This document shows, one piece after another, positions 35,052 through 44,159 of a DNA stretch of 64,000 nucleotides; within the stretch, counting starts at the first letter, position 1; each line of letters begins with the position of its first letter. Source of the DNA: Geminicoccus harenae (lineage in GTDB: Bacteria; Pseudomonadota; Alphaproteobacteria; Geminicoccales; Geminicoccaceae); NCBI RefSeq assembly GCF_019800005.1, contig NZ_JABGCL010000001.1, positions 239,641 to 303,640 on the forward strand, given 5' to 3'. Below the pieces are notes generated by a model. The model had not been told where the DNA came from, ran no database searches, and saw only the letters and a program-made list of their open reading frames with translations. Both the position numbers and the translations under genes were made by a program.

Positions 35052-35458
35052 TGGTCGTGGATGCTTCGGTGGCGATCGGAGCTTTCATGCCGGACGAGCC
35101 GCCGCGGGCCAGGATCCTCTTGTCCGAGGCTGCTGCGGCGGGTCCGCTCTATGCGCCCGCCTACTGGAGCGCAGAGGTCGCGAGCGGATTTCTCGCCGCC
35201 GAACGTCGGTTGCGGTTCACGTCGGCGCACATGTCCGCAGCGTTCGCTTCCTTGAACGAGTTGAACGTCAACATCGACATGAACACGCCGATGATCGCGT
35301 TCGGCCCGCTCGTCCATCTGGCCCGGCAGCACCGGCTTTCGGTTTACGATGCGGGCTACCTCGAGCTGGCAATGAGGCTCACGGTCCCGCTCCTGACCTT
35401 CGACCGAGCACTGGCCAGGGCGGCCGATGCGCAAGGAGTTCACGTTCCTCTGCAATAA
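35051..35458 (+). CDS. vapC: VapC-type PIN-domain toxin
   Basis: This 135-residue PIN-domain ribonuclease has the acidic quartet Asp4 (MVVDAS), Glu42 (SAEVASG), Asp100 (VYDAGYLELA) and Asp118 (TFDRAL). VapC toxins cleave tRNA or rRNA. Here the antitoxin is of the Phd class. The pair sits inside the metabolic cluster between a dehydrogenase and a DJ-1 family gene, all in the same direction. Confidence 0.9.
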
Positions 35459-35481
35459 CGAAAACTGGGGAGATAGACGAC

Positions 35482-36069
35482 ATGCCAGGCAAGAAGATCC
35501 TCATGCTGACCGGCGAGTTCAGCGAGGAATACGAGATCTTCGTCTTCCAGCACGCCATGGAGGCGGTTGGGCACACCGTCCACGTGGTCTGCCCGGACAA
35601 GAAGAAGGGCGAGTTCATCAAGACCTCGCTCCACGACTTCGAGAACGACCAGACCTATACCGAGAAGCCCGGCCACAACCACCTGATCAACCAGACCTTC
35701 GCGGACGTGGACCCGGCGGACTATGACGCGGTCTACTGCGCGGGCGGGCGCGGGCCGGAATATATCCGGATCGACCCCAGGGTGCAGCGGATCGTCCGGC
35801 ACTTCCACGAGGCCGACAAGCCGATCTTCACGATCTGCCATGGCGTGCAGATCCTGATGGCGGTGGACGGGGTGTTGAAGGGGCGCGAGGTGGCCGCCCT
35901 TCAGTACTGCGAGCCGGAGGTGCGCCTGGCCGGGGGCATCTATGTCGACGTGCCGCCGGATGGCGCGCACCGGCAGGGCAAGCTGGTGTCCGGCAAGGGC
36001 TGGCCGGGGCTGGCCGCCTTCATGCGCGAATGCCTGGTCGTGCTGGGTACCCGGATCGACCACGGCTGA
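35482..36069 (+). CDS. DJ-1/PfpI family protein
   Basis: This 195-residue protein has the flavodoxin-like DJ-1/PfpI fold. The nucleophile elbow is TICHGVQIL with Cys119 and His120, and an acidic residue (Glu15/Glu16) lies near the N-terminus, as in the Cys-Glu pair of DJ-1 proteins. Possible roles are a glyoxalase/deglycase-like or hydratase reaction on a reactive carbonyl. Its place at the end of a keto-sugar cluster makes carbonyl handling plausible but not shown. It has its own ribosome site after the toxin gene. Confidence 0.87.
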   Translation: MPGKKILMLTGEFSEEYEIFVFQHAMEAVGHTVHVVCPDKKKGEFIKTSLHDFENDQTYTEKPGHNHLINQTFADVDPADYDAVYCAGGRGPEYIRIDPRVQRIVRHFHEADKPIFTICHGVQILMAVDGVLKGREVAALQYCEPEVRLAGGIYVDVPPDGAHRQGKLVSGKGWPGLAAFMRECLVVLGTRIDHG

Positions 36070-36086
36070 CGGACAGGACGAAGACC

Positions 36087-36920
36087 ATGGGTCTGCCCGA
36101 CGAGCAGCCGCGGCCGGCGGGCACGACCTGGCTTCGGCTCTATCCACGCATCGGCCTGCATGGCCGGCTCGTCCACCAGTTGGGCGGGCGGATCGGCCGG
36201 GGCGAGCTGGCGCCTGGCGAGGCGCTGCCGCCGATCGACGAACTGCTGGCCGTGTTCGGGGTCAGCCGGACCTCGATCCGCGAGGCGATGCGGGTGCTGG
36301 CCGCCAAGGGCCTGATCGAGCTGCGCCAGCGGACCGGCGGCCGGATCCGGCCGATGGCCGACTGGAACCTGCTCGATCCGGACGTGCTGGCCTGGATCGA
36401 CCCGTTCCGGTTGGAGCCGGGCCTGATGGCCGAGTTGGCCGAAGTACGCCTCGCGATCGAGCCGCAGGCGGCGCGGGGTGCAGCGCTGCGTGCCACCCTG
36501 GCCGACGTCGAGGCGATCCAGGTCCAGTTCTCGACCATGGAAGCGACCGCGCTGGAAGCCGATCTCGCCGCCTTCTATGCGGCCGACCTCTCCTTCCATG
36601 CCGGCATCTTCGACGCCTCGCACAACCGCTTCCTCACCCAACTCGGCCGGGCGCTGATGCCGGCACTGGACCGGGCGTTCGACCTGCATCGCCATCACGT
36701 GCTGCGCCGGGAGGACCCGACCCACCTGCGCTGGCGGATCTGCCCGATGCACGGCGCGATCCTGGACGCGATCCGGCGCCAGGACTCGGCCGGTGCCGAG
36801 CAGGCGATGCGGCTGGTGATCGAGAACGCGATCAACGAGCTGGCCTATTTCGAGGACCGGGGGCCCAACCCCTGGAAGGACGACCTCCCAGCCGGACCGC
36901 TGCCCGTCTCTGCCGGCTGA
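36087..36920 (+). CDS. FadR/GntR-family transcriptional regulator (FCD domain)
   Basis: This 277-residue regulator has an N-terminal winged helix (LGGRIGRGELAPGEALPPIDELLAVFGVSRTSIREAMRVL spread over it, followed by the RTGGRIRP wing) and a C-terminal all-helical FCD ligand domain (FYAADLSFHAGIFDASHNRFL with metal-site-like Asp and His). Such proteins sense sugar acids or related catabolites. It lies between the enzyme cluster and the ABC transporter and is the obvious candidate to control both. Start ATG 36087. Confidence 0.9.
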   Translation: MGLPDEQPRPAGTTWLRLYPRIGLHGRLVHQLGGRIGRGELAPGEALPPIDELLAVFGVSRTSIREAMRVLAAKGLIELRQRTGGRIRPMADWNLLDPDVLAWIDPFRLEPGLMAELAEVRLAIEPQAARGAALRATLADVEAIQVQFSTMEATALEADLAAFYAADLSFHAGIFDASHNRFLTQLGRALMPALDRAFDLHRHHVLRREDPTHLRWRICPMHGAILDAIRRQDSAGAEQAMRLVIENAINELAYFEDRGPNPWKDDLPAGPLPVSAG

Positions 36921-37082
36921 GCGGCCGCACACCGGCAACGGAACAAGTTAATAGATATGACTTTTTCCTGTCGGGAAGTGCCGCTAGAGTTCATCGAGAT
37001 CACCGCGCCCGCCAAGGCGGACGGATCGCCCCCGGGGCGGGCACGGTCACAGGGAAGGTAGCAAGCGCCGGTAAACGGGCGC
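36921..37082 (+). promoter_or_regulatory. Probable promoter/operator region of the carbohydrate ABC operon
   Basis: This contains a conspicuous AT-rich stretch (36945-36970, GTTAATAGATATGACTTTTT) in otherwise very GC-rich DNA, about 115 bases before the ATPase ATG, followed by a GCCCGCC/GGCGGGC inverted repeat. It is the likely promoter and possible binding site of the GntR-type regulator just upstream. Confidence 0.45.
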
Positions 37083-38183
37083 ATGGGGGACGGTTTGGCC
37101 GATCTGATCGTGCAGGACGTCGTCAAGCGATTCGGCCGGGTCACGGCCCTGGACGGCATGAGCTTCGAGGTGCGCGAGGGCGAGTTCTACTGCCTGCTCG
37201 GGCCGTCCTCCGCCGGCAAGACGACGATGCTGCGGGCGATCTCGGGCCTGGAGCAGCTGGACGGCGGGCGCATCCTGTTCGGCGGCCGCGACATGGCGGC
37301 AGCGCCGATCCAGGGCCGCGGCATCGCCATGATCTTCCAGACCTTCGCCCTCTACCCGCATCTGACCGTGCGCGCGAACTTCGCCTATCCACTGGAGCGC
37401 GCCGGCGTGCCCGCCCAGGAGATCCGCACGCGGGTGGGCGAGGTGGCCGAGCTCCTGCGGGTCGGGCACACGCTCGACCGGCTGCCCTCGACCCTGTCCG
37501 GCGGTGAGCAGCAGCGGGTCGCGATCGGCCGCGCCCTGGTGCGCCGCCCGCAGCTCCTGCTGCTGGACGAGCCGCTGACCAATCTCGACGCCAAGCTGCG
37601 CCATGACACCCGTGCCGAGTTCAAGCGGCTGCACCGCGAGCTCGGCATGACCATGCTCTATGCCACACCCGACCAGCTGGAAGCGCTGACCATGGGCCAG
37701 CGGGTGGGCGTGATGCAGGCCGGGCGGGTCGTGCAGGTGGACACGCCGCGTAGCCTCTATGCGGCACCCCAGGACACCTATGTCGCCGGCATGGTCGGCT
37801 CGCCCGCCATCAACCTGGTGCCCGGCACGATCCGGCGCCGCGACGGCGGGTTCGCCGTGGACCTGCCGTTCGGGACGCTGCCGGCGGATGCATGGCGGAT
37901 CCATCTGAGCGGGGGTGAGCCGGTGCTGTTCGGCGTGCGGCCCCATGACGTGCTGCTGGGGCACCATCCGACGCGTGGCCCCGGCTTCACCGCGACCGTG
38001 CACCTGACCGAGCCGCTGGGCGACGTCACCCTGCTCGATCTCGATGTGAACGGTGCTGCCATGAAGATGGCGCTGCCCGAGGAAAGGGCGCTCGGGCTCG
38101 GGCCGGGCACGCCGATCGAGGTCACCCTTTCGGCCGCGGACGTGCATCTTTTCCATGCCGAGACCGGTGTCCGCATCGCGTGA
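37083..38183 (+). CDS. Carbohydrate ABC transporter ATPase A, switch histidine replaced by proline
   Basis: This 366-residue ATPase of the MalK/UgpC type keeps Walker A (GPSSAGKT, 40-47), Q-loop Gln86, signature LSGGE (138-142), Walker B LLLLDEP with Asp162 and Glu163, and the TOBE-type C-terminus. The switch (H-loop) residue is Pro196 in YATPDQLEAL, where nearly all ABC ATPases have His; the codon is CCC, one base from CAC. The partner ATPase (41654) has the histidine but an altered signature. With two permeases and two ATPases the importer is probably heterodimeric, as in the two-ATPase glycerol transporter GlpSTPQV. Confidence 0.9.
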   Translation: MGDGLADLIVQDVVKRFGRVTALDGMSFEVREGEFYCLLGPSSAGKTTMLRAISGLEQLDGGRILFGGRDMAAAPIQGRGIAMIFQTFALYPHLTVRANFAYPLERAGVPAQEIRTRVGEVAELLRVGHTLDRLPSTLSGGEQQRVAIGRALVRRPQLLLLDEPLTNLDAKLRHDTRAEFKRLHRELGMTMLYATPDQLEALTMGQRVGVMQAGRVVQVDTPRSLYAAPQDTYVAGMVGSPAINLVPGTIRRRDGGFAVDLPFGTLPADAWRIHLSGGEPVLFGVRPHDVLLGHHPTRGPGFTATVHLTEPLGDVTLLDLDVNGAAMKMALPEERALGLGPGTPIEVTLSAADVHLFHAETGVRIA

Positions 38184-38253
38184 TGCCGGCGGCTTTCCGG
38201 TTGTTTGCAGAAAGGTGCGGAACAATGCACCGATTGAGGGAGGTCGAACCGAC

Positions 38254-39729
38254 ATGAAGAGAAGCTGGGAAGGCTGGCTCCATGGCGTGTCCCTGGTCGC
38301 GCTGGCGGCCGGGTCACTCATGCTGGCGCCGGGGCAGGCGAATGCCGCCGACATCACCATCACCATGGCGGCGCCGGACTGGCCGCCGACCCGGTTCATG
38401 AAGGAGGAGTTCGATCGCTCCTTCAAGTCCGCGTCCGGCAACAACATCACGCTGGAGATGGACTACATCCCCTGGCCGAGCTTCTACGAGCGTGTCGCCG
38501 CGTCGCTGACCTCGGGTGAGCAGAAATACCAGATGATCGTGACGGACAGCCAGTGGCTGGGCTCGTTCGTGGACGGCGGGTACTACAAGGACCTGACGGA
38601 AGAAATCAAGAATGACCCGGAACTGACCGCGATCATGAAGGATCTCCATCCGGCGCTGGTCTCAGCCTACTCGACCTATCCGAACAAGTCCCCGCAGTTC
38701 ATCAAGGACAACCCGTTTCCGGCGCCGGACACCCATTACTACGGCTTCCCGCAGTTCCCGGACACCTACGTCACCTTCTACCGCAAGGACCTGTTCTGCA
38801 ACGAGACCGAGGCGAAGAAGTTCCAGGAATCGTTCAATCAGAAGTTGCCCTGCACCTATGAGGACTGGCAGGACGTCGACTGGACGGTCTACGAGAACAT
38901 CGGCAAGCACTTCATGCGCAAGAAGGGCGACCCGCTGGGCGACGGCGTGGCCGACGACGACTTCTTCGGCGTCTCCTTCCAGGCCGGCAAGAGCTACGAC
39001 TTCTCCTCGATGCAGGTGAACGCCTTCATCTGGCAGAATGGTGGCGAGATCTGGGACGAGACCAGGCAGCCGGAAGCGCAGGCCGAGGGCGTGGTCAACA
39101 GCGACATCAACGTCAAGGCGTTCGAGCAGTACCTGAACTTCATCCAGTACATGCCGCCGGTGGCCAAGACCGGCCAGGCCGACATCTTCGTGATCCAGGA
39201 CCTGTACATGCAGGGCAAGACCGCGACGACGATCGACTGGGTGGGTCTGGGCGAGCCGGTGCTGGATCCCAAGACGTCGCGCGTCCACGACAAGTCGGCC
39301 TTCGGCCCCGCACCCGGCGTGCGCAAGGAGGACGGCACCATCGACCGGACCGGCAATATCGGCGGCCAGCCCTTCGTGCTCACCACCTGGAACAGCCCCG
39401 AGGTCGATGCCGCGGCGATCGAAGTGGTGAAGTGGTGGCTGAAGCCGGAGACCCAGAAGAAGTTCGCCGCCAATGGCGGTCAGTCGGGCCTTATGTCGGT
39501 GATGGCCGATCCCGAATATGACAGCCTGCGGCCCTGGAACCGGGCGCACAAGGAGATGCTCGACTGGCAGCGCGACGTCTGGCACGTGCCGGAGTTCTTC
39601 GAACTGCTGACCCAGCAGCAGGAAGAGTTCGACAAGGCGATCACCGGCCAGATCACCGCTCAGGAAGCGCTCGATTCGATCGCGCGCTTCCAGCAGCAGA
39701 CCCTGGAGGATGCCGGCCGCATCGAGTGA
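38254..39729 (+). CDS. Carbohydrate ABC transporter substrate-binding protein
   Basis: This 491-residue extracellular solute-binding protein has a signal peptide (MKRSWEGWLHGVSLVALAAGSLMLAPGQANA). The mature part starts ADITITMAAPDWPP, followed by the WPSFYERVAASLTSG region of the family-1 solute-binding fold. It is longer than the typical 400-440 residues, as in binding proteins of two-ATPase sugar or polyol importers. GGGAGG precedes the ATG at 38254. Two strong hairpins follow the gene and should raise its expression over that of the permeases. Confidence 0.9.
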   Translation: MKRSWEGWLHGVSLVALAAGSLMLAPGQANAADITITMAAPDWPPTRFMKEEFDRSFKSASGNNITLEMDYIPWPSFYERVAASLTSGEQKYQMIVTDSQWLGSFVDGGYYKDLTEEIKNDPELTAIMKDLHPALVSAYSTYPNKSPQFIKDNPFPAPDTHYYGFPQFPDTYVTFYRKDLFCNETEAKKFQESFNQKLPCTYEDWQDVDWTVYENIGKHFMRKKGDPLGDGVADDDFFGVSFQAGKSYDFSSMQVNAFIWQNGGEIWDETRQPEAQAEGVVNSDINVKAFEQYLNFIQYMPPVAKTGQADIFVIQDLYMQGKTATTIDWVGLGEPVLDPKTSRVHDKSAFGPAPGVRKEDGTIDRTGNIGGQPFVLTTWNSPEVDAAAIEVVKWWLKPETQKKFAANGGQSGLMSVMADPEYDSLRPWNRAHKEMLDWQRDVWHVPEFFELLTQQQEEFDKAITGQITAQEALDSIARFQQQTLEDAGRIE

Positions 39730-39758
39730 GCCGCGCCCGATGACTTCATGATAGCATG

Positions 39759-39815
39759 GCGGCCGCCGGCCCGTCCGAGGCGGCGGCCGCAGGGGGCGGG
39801 CCACAGGCCCGCCCC
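39759..39815 (+). terminator. Two tandem hairpins between the binding-protein and permease genes
   Basis: First stem GCGGCCGCC (39759-39767) with GGCGGCCGC (39782-39790). Second stem GGGGCGGGCC (39793-39802), loop ACA, GGCCCGCCCC (39806-39815). Without T-runs they are more likely mRNA-stabilising or partly attenuating structures, as often found after binding-protein genes. Confidence 0.65.
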
Positions 39816-39842
39816 GCCTCGAGGTGATTGGACAAGCACATC

Positions 39843-40778
39843 ATGGCGAGCAGCGCTGTCGTCGCGCATGAGATCAGGTCCGAAGGCGGGTTCCTCCCCT
39901 GGCTGCTGGCACCGCAACGACGCGGGCCGCTGCTCGTGGCGCCGGCGCTGATCGTCCTGTTCCTGATGAACATCTTCCCGCTGCTCTGGTCGTTCGGCCT
40001 GAGCTTCTACAACTACAGCGCCAAGAAGCGCGACGTGCCCGACTTCGTGGGGCTGCGCTTCTTCGAGCGGGTGGTGACCGACCCGGTGGTCTGGGAACGC
40101 TTCAAGACCACCGCGATCATCGTTTCCAGCTCGGTGCTGATGCAACTGGTGGTCGGCTTCCTGCTGGCGCTGCTGTTCGCCAAGCAGTTCCCGCTGCGCC
40201 GCATCCTGCTGATGCTGGTGCTGACCCCGATGATGCTGTCGCTGGTCGCGGTCGGCGTGTTCTTCAAGCTGTTCTACGAGCCGACCTTCGGCCTGGTGAG
40301 CCAGGCCGTGGCGATGTTCACCGGCGACCGCTACGCTCTCCTGGGCTCGCCCACCGGCGCCATCATCGGCGTAGTGATCGCGGATGCCTGGATGTGGTCG
40401 CCCTTCGTGATGCTGCTGGTGCTGGCCGGGCTCGTGTCGGTGCCGAAATATCTCTACGAAGCCGCCGAAATCGACCGCACCTCGCCGTGGCGGCGCTTCC
40501 AGACCATCACCTTTCCCTACATCAAGAGCCTGCTGCTGCTCGCGGTGCTGTTCCGCACCATCGAGACCTTCAAGCTGTTCGACGTGGTCTACATCCTGAC
40601 CGAAGGTGGCCCGGGTACGGCGACCGAGACGATCGGCGTCTATGTCTATCGGCTGGCCTTCCAGTATTTCCGCACCAGCCAGTCTGCAGCGCTCGCCTAC
40701 ATCATCCTGTTCGTCGTGATCGTGCTCACCTCGCTCTATCTCTACGCCGTGAACCGCCGCGCCCAGGAGGTCGACTGA
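39843..40778 (+). CDS. Carbohydrate ABC transporter permease 1 (MalF-like)
   Basis: This 311-residue permease has six core helices and the EAA loop YEAAEIDRTSPWRRFQTITFPYIK. It starts with a cytoplasmic segment, then RRGPLLVAPALIVLFLMNIFPLLWSF. The ATG at 39843 is used. A TTG at 39828, 3 bases behind GAGG, is an alternative that adds five residues. The pair with permease 2 forms the membrane channel. Confidence 0.9.
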   Translation: MASSAVVAHEIRSEGGFLPWLLAPQRRGPLLVAPALIVLFLMNIFPLLWSFGLSFYNYSAKKRDVPDFVGLRFFERVVTDPVVWERFKTTAIIVSSSVLMQLVVGFLLALLFAKQFPLRRILLMLVLTPMMLSLVAVGVFFKLFYEPTFGLVSQAVAMFTGDRYALLGSPTGAIIGVVIADAWMWSPFVMLLVLAGLVSVPKYLYEAAEIDRTSPWRRFQTITFPYIKSLLLLAVLFRTIETFKLFDVVYILTEGGPGTATETIGVYVYRLAFQYFRTSQSAALAYIILFVVIVLTSLYLYAVNRRAQEVD

Positions 40779-40779
40779 C

Positions 40780-41649
40780 ATGACCAGGTCACGTGAGATC
40801 GGCCGGGCCGGCTGGGGCTGGACCGCGTTCGCCGGCATCATCGCCCTGATCTACTTCTTCCCGGTCATGTGGATCATCATGACCGCCTTCAAGACCCGCC
40901 CGGACGCGCTGGCCGTCCCGCCGAAGTTCTTCTTCACGCCGACGCTGGACAATTTCGTCGGCGTGTTCTTCCGGGCGGTGATCTCCGGCGGTGGTGCGGC
41001 CCAGGCGACCGAGTTCCCGCTCTATTTCTTCAACTCGATCTTCATCGCCGGGGTCTCCTGCCTCCTGGCGCTGATCATCGGCACGATCGCCGCCTACGGG
41101 TTCTCGCGCTACCCGCTGAAAGGGAACGAGACCTACATGTTCATCATCCTGACGACCCGGATGATGCCGGCGATCGTGGTGGTGATCCCGATCTTCCTGA
41201 TGTTCCGCGAGATCGGCCTGTCCGGCACCTATGCCGGCATCATCTTCCTCTACACCGCGTTCAACCTGCCGTTCACCATCTGGATGGTGCGCTCCTTCTT
41301 CGACGAGCTGAACACCGAGATCGAGGACGCGGCGCGCATGGATGGTGCCACCGAGCGCCAGCTCTTCTTCGGGATCTGCCTGCCGCAGGTGAAGGCGGGT
41401 CTTGCCGCCACCTTCGTGTTCGGCCTGATCCTGACCTGGAACGAGTTCCTGTTCGCCCTGCTGCTCACCGGCGTGGACACCCGCACCGTGCCGGTCGCGA
41501 TGGCGCGCACGCTGGGTGGCGAGATGGGCGTCGACTACGGCCTCCTGGCCGCGATCGTGACGCTGTTCCTGATCCCGATCTTCTTCGTGACGTTCCTCCT
41601 GCAGAACCAGCTCCTGCGCGGCGTCACCTTCGGCACGGTTCGGAAGTGA
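40780..41649 (+). CDS. Carbohydrate ABC transporter permease 2 (MalG-like)
   Basis: This 289-residue permease has six helices and the EAA loop IEDAARMDGATERQLFFGICLPQVK. The ATG directly follows the stop of permease 1. The loop of about 30 residues between helices 1 and 2 (FFRAVISGGGAAQATEF) is periplasmic. The last residues RGVTFGTVRK are typical of MalG-type carbohydrate permeases. Confidence 0.92.
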   Translation: MTRSREIGRAGWGWTAFAGIIALIYFFPVMWIIMTAFKTRPDALAVPPKFFFTPTLDNFVGVFFRAVISGGGAAQATEFPLYFFNSIFIAGVSCLLALIIGTIAAYGFSRYPLKGNETYMFIILTTRMMPAIVVVIPIFLMFREIGLSGTYAGIIFLYTAFNLPFTIWMVRSFFDELNTEIEDAARMDGATERQLFFGICLPQVKAGLAATFVFGLILTWNEFLFALLLTGVDTRTVPVAMARTLGGEMGVDYGLLAAIVTLFLIPIFFVTFLLQNQLLRGVTFGTVRK

Positions 41650-41653
41650 GGCC

Positions 41654-42748
41654 ATGGCAACCATCGACATTAAGGACGTCACCAAGGTCTATCCCAACGG
41701 CTTCAAGGCAGTGGAGCGGATCAACCTGTCGGTCGGCCAGGGCGAGGTCATGTGCCTGCTGGGGCCCTCTGGCTGCGGCAAGACCACGACCCTGCGCATG
41801 GTGGCGGGCCTGGAGGACATCACCGAGGGCGAGTGCCAGATCGGCGGCAGGCGGGTGAACGATCTGCTCGCCCGCGAGCGCAACGTGGCCATGGCCTTCC
41901 AGTTCTACGCGCTCTACCCCTCGCTCACCGTGGCGGAGAATTTGAAGTTCCCGCTCCACGCCGAGGGCCGCAGCCACACGGAGATGGACGCGAAGGTCCG
42001 CCAGGTGGCGAAGACCCTCCAGCTCGAGAGCGTGCTCGGGCGCAAGCCCGCCCAGCTTTCCGAGGGCGAGAAGCAGCGGGTCGCGGTCGGTCGCTCGATC
42101 ATCCGTGATCCGGAATGCTTCCTGTTCGACGAGCCGCTCTCGCGCCTGGACGTCACCCTGCGCGAGCAGATGCGCGGCGAGATCAAGGAAGTGCTCTCCG
42201 GCCTGTCCAAGGCGACCGTGATCGTCACCCATGATCAGCTCGAAGCGCTGACCATGGCCGATCGGATTGCGGTGATGCGCGCCGGGATCATCGAGCAGGT
42301 GGCGACCCCGCACGACATCTTCGCCAAGCCCGCCAACCTGTTCGTGGCAGGCTTCATCGGCACGCCGCAGATGAACCTGATCCCGGCCAGCTTCACCGGG
42401 ATGGATGGCGGCCATGGCGGCTTCGCCCTGCCGGGTGGGCAGAAGATCCTGGTGCAGGTCGACCCGGCGGTGAGCCGGCTCGCCCCCGGCACCGAAATCA
42501 CGCTGGGCATCCGGCCGCGCAATCTCGAGATCATGCCGGAACCGGTGCCGGACGGGCTCACCCTCCAGGTCGACATCGTCGAGCCGATGGGGGCGGAGAC
42601 CCTGGCGCATCTGTCCGACGGCGCCCAGTCCATGCGCGTGGTGTGCGACTGGCGGGTGCCGATCGACGAGGGTGATCGGCTCCATGTCCGGTTCCAGCCG
42701 GGCTATGTCCATGTGTTCGGCCCAGACGAGCAGGCGGTCCGCTCATGA
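41654..42748 (+). CDS. Carbohydrate ABC transporter ATPase B, degenerate signature motif
   Basis: This 364-residue MalK/UgpC-type ATPase keeps Walker A (GPSGCGKT, 37-44), Q-loop Gln83, Walker B FLFDEP (Asp159, Glu160) and switch His193 (VTHDQ). The signature reads LSEGE (135-139) with Lys140 after it, instead of LSGGQ or LSGGE. In a head-to-tail dimer with ATPase A, this altered signature would face the ATP site of A, which itself lacks the switch His. The site built from B Walker motifs and the A signature would be fully canonical. It overlaps the next gene (ATGA). Confidence 0.9.
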   Translation: MATIDIKDVTKVYPNGFKAVERINLSVGQGEVMCLLGPSGCGKTTTLRMVAGLEDITEGECQIGGRRVNDLLARERNVAMAFQFYALYPSLTVAENLKFPLHAEGRSHTEMDAKVRQVAKTLQLESVLGRKPAQLSEGEKQRVAVGRSIIRDPECFLFDEPLSRLDVTLREQMRGEIKEVLSGLSKATVIVTHDQLEALTMADRIAVMRAGIIEQVATPHDIFAKPANLFVAGFIGTPQMNLIPASFTGMDGGHGGFALPGGQKILVQVDPAVSRLAPGTEITLGIRPRNLEIMPEPVPDGLTLQVDIVEPMGAETLAHLSDGAQSMRVVCDWRVPIDEGDRLHVRFQPGYVHVFGPDEQAVRS

Positions 42749-43062
42749 CCAACCCAAGCACTCCCGTGCCGCCGGGCGGCCTCAGCGCGAAGGCGGCCAA
42801 GCGCGTCGAGTACGCGATCATCGCCCTTTGCTGCGCGGCGCTGGTGATGATCTTCCAGCCCTTCACCATCAACCTGTTCACGCTCGGCTGCATCCTGGTG
42901 GTGGTGGGCGGCCTGGCCTTCAACCTGGTGCCGCTGTGCCGGCCGGGCGTGCGGCCGCGCAGCCTCCTCAAGGCCGTCGGCATCATCCTGCTGATCCTGG
43001 TGATCGTAGCGCTGCTCGGGATCGGCTCGGCGCAGATCTACGTGCAGAGCCTGGGCCGCTAG
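42745..43062 (+). CDS. Small three-helix membrane protein of the ABC operon
   Basis: This 105-residue protein has three hydrophobic helices (about 24-42, 44-64 and 77-98). Its ATG overlaps the stop of ATPase B (ATGA), so it is translationally coupled to the transporter. I do not recognise the family. Two-ATPase glycerol importers also carry a small membrane protein gene, so an accessory transporter subunit is a fair guess. Confidence 0.75.
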   Translation: MTNPSTPVPPGGLSAKAAKRVEYAIIALCCAALVMIFQPFTINLFTLGCILVVVGGLAFNLVPLCRPGVRPRSLLKAVGIILLILVIVALLGIGSAQIYVQSLGR

Positions 43063-43116
43063 GCCGAGCCCGGCTAGTCATCCCGAAAGGCGGGGACGGC
43101 CGGGGAGGCATTCGGC

Positions 43117-44061
43117 GTGCGCTACGACGCGGCGGCAGTGGGTTTCTATACGCTCGACATCCTGGCGCGGCCGGTCGAGGCGATCCCGGACGGCGGCGGT
43201 GTCGCCTTCGTCGACGAGATCCGCATGGTGGTGTCCGGCACGGCCGGTGCCACCGCGGTCGACCTCGCCAAGCTCGGCCTCCATACGCTGGCGGCAGGCT
43301 CGGTGGGTGATGACGAGCATGGCGGGTTCGTGCTGGACCGGCTGGCGCGGCACGGCGTGGACATCTCGGCGATGCAGCGCATCGCGGGCGTGCCGACCTC
43401 CACCACCATCATGACCGTGCGTCCGAACGGCGAGCGGCCGGCCCTGCACATGCGTGGTGCCGCCGACCATTTCGAGCTGCCGCCCGAGCGCTACGCCCAG
43501 GTGCTGGACGCCCGCTTCGTCCATCTGGGCGGCACCGGCTTCATGCGCCGCTTCGACGGGGCGCCGTCGCTCCGGTTCCTCCAGGCGGCCAGAGCGGCCG
43601 GCTGCCGGACCAGCCTCGACCTGATCGCGCCAGGGGAGGACGGGCTGGCGCTGGTCGGACCACTCCTGCCGTTCGTCGACTATTTCATGCCGTCCATCGA
43701 GGAGGCCCGCGTCCTGTCGGGAATGGACGATCCGGTCGAGGCCGCCAGGTTCTTTCTCGATCAGGGCGCCGGCACGGTGGCGGTGACACTCGGGGCCGGC
43801 GGCTCGGTGGTCGCCGATGCCGGCGGCACCGTCCTGCGCATCCCGGCCTTCGCCGTCCCGGTGGTCGACACGACCGGTTGCGGCGATGCCTATGTGGCCG
43901 GGATGATTGCCGGGCTCGCCTGGGGCATGGACCTGGAGACGGCGGCGCGCCTCGCCACCGCCGCGTCCGGGCTGGTCGCCACCGGCCTCGGCTCGGACGC
44001 CGGCATCCGCAGCTTCGAGGACACAGCGGAAAAGATGCGGACCCTGAAGCCGCGGCGCTGA
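43117..44061 (+). CDS. PfkB-family carbohydrate kinase
   Basis: This 314-residue kinase starts at GTG 43117, 8 bases behind GGGGAGG. The second PfkB signature with the catalytic base Asp is DTTGCGDAYVAG near residues 251-262, and the first region AGGSVGDDEHG-like is also present. It would phosphorylate a sugar or sugar acid after import. Located right behind the ABC importer, it probably acts on the imported substrate or its product, feeding central metabolism. Confidence 0.9.
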   Translation: MRYDAAAVGFYTLDILARPVEAIPDGGGVAFVDEIRMVVSGTAGATAVDLAKLGLHTLAAGSVGDDEHGGFVLDRLARHGVDISAMQRIAGVPTSTTIMTVRPNGERPALHMRGAADHFELPPERYAQVLDARFVHLGGTGFMRRFDGAPSLRFLQAARAAGCRTSLDLIAPGEDGLALVGPLLPFVDYFMPSIEEARVLSGMDDPVEAARFFLDQGAGTVAVTLGAGGSVVADAGGTVLRIPAFAVPVVDTTGCGDAYVAGMIAGLAWGMDLETAARLATAASGLVATGLGSDAGIRSFEDTAEKMRTLKPRR

Positions 44062-44159
44062 CCGTCGATATTCCGCAGGATTCAGGGCCGAGGACTGTCG
44101 TAAGCCTTCGATACAGTGCCTGATGGGCCGGACGGGGCGGCCATCGATAGGAGAAGCGC

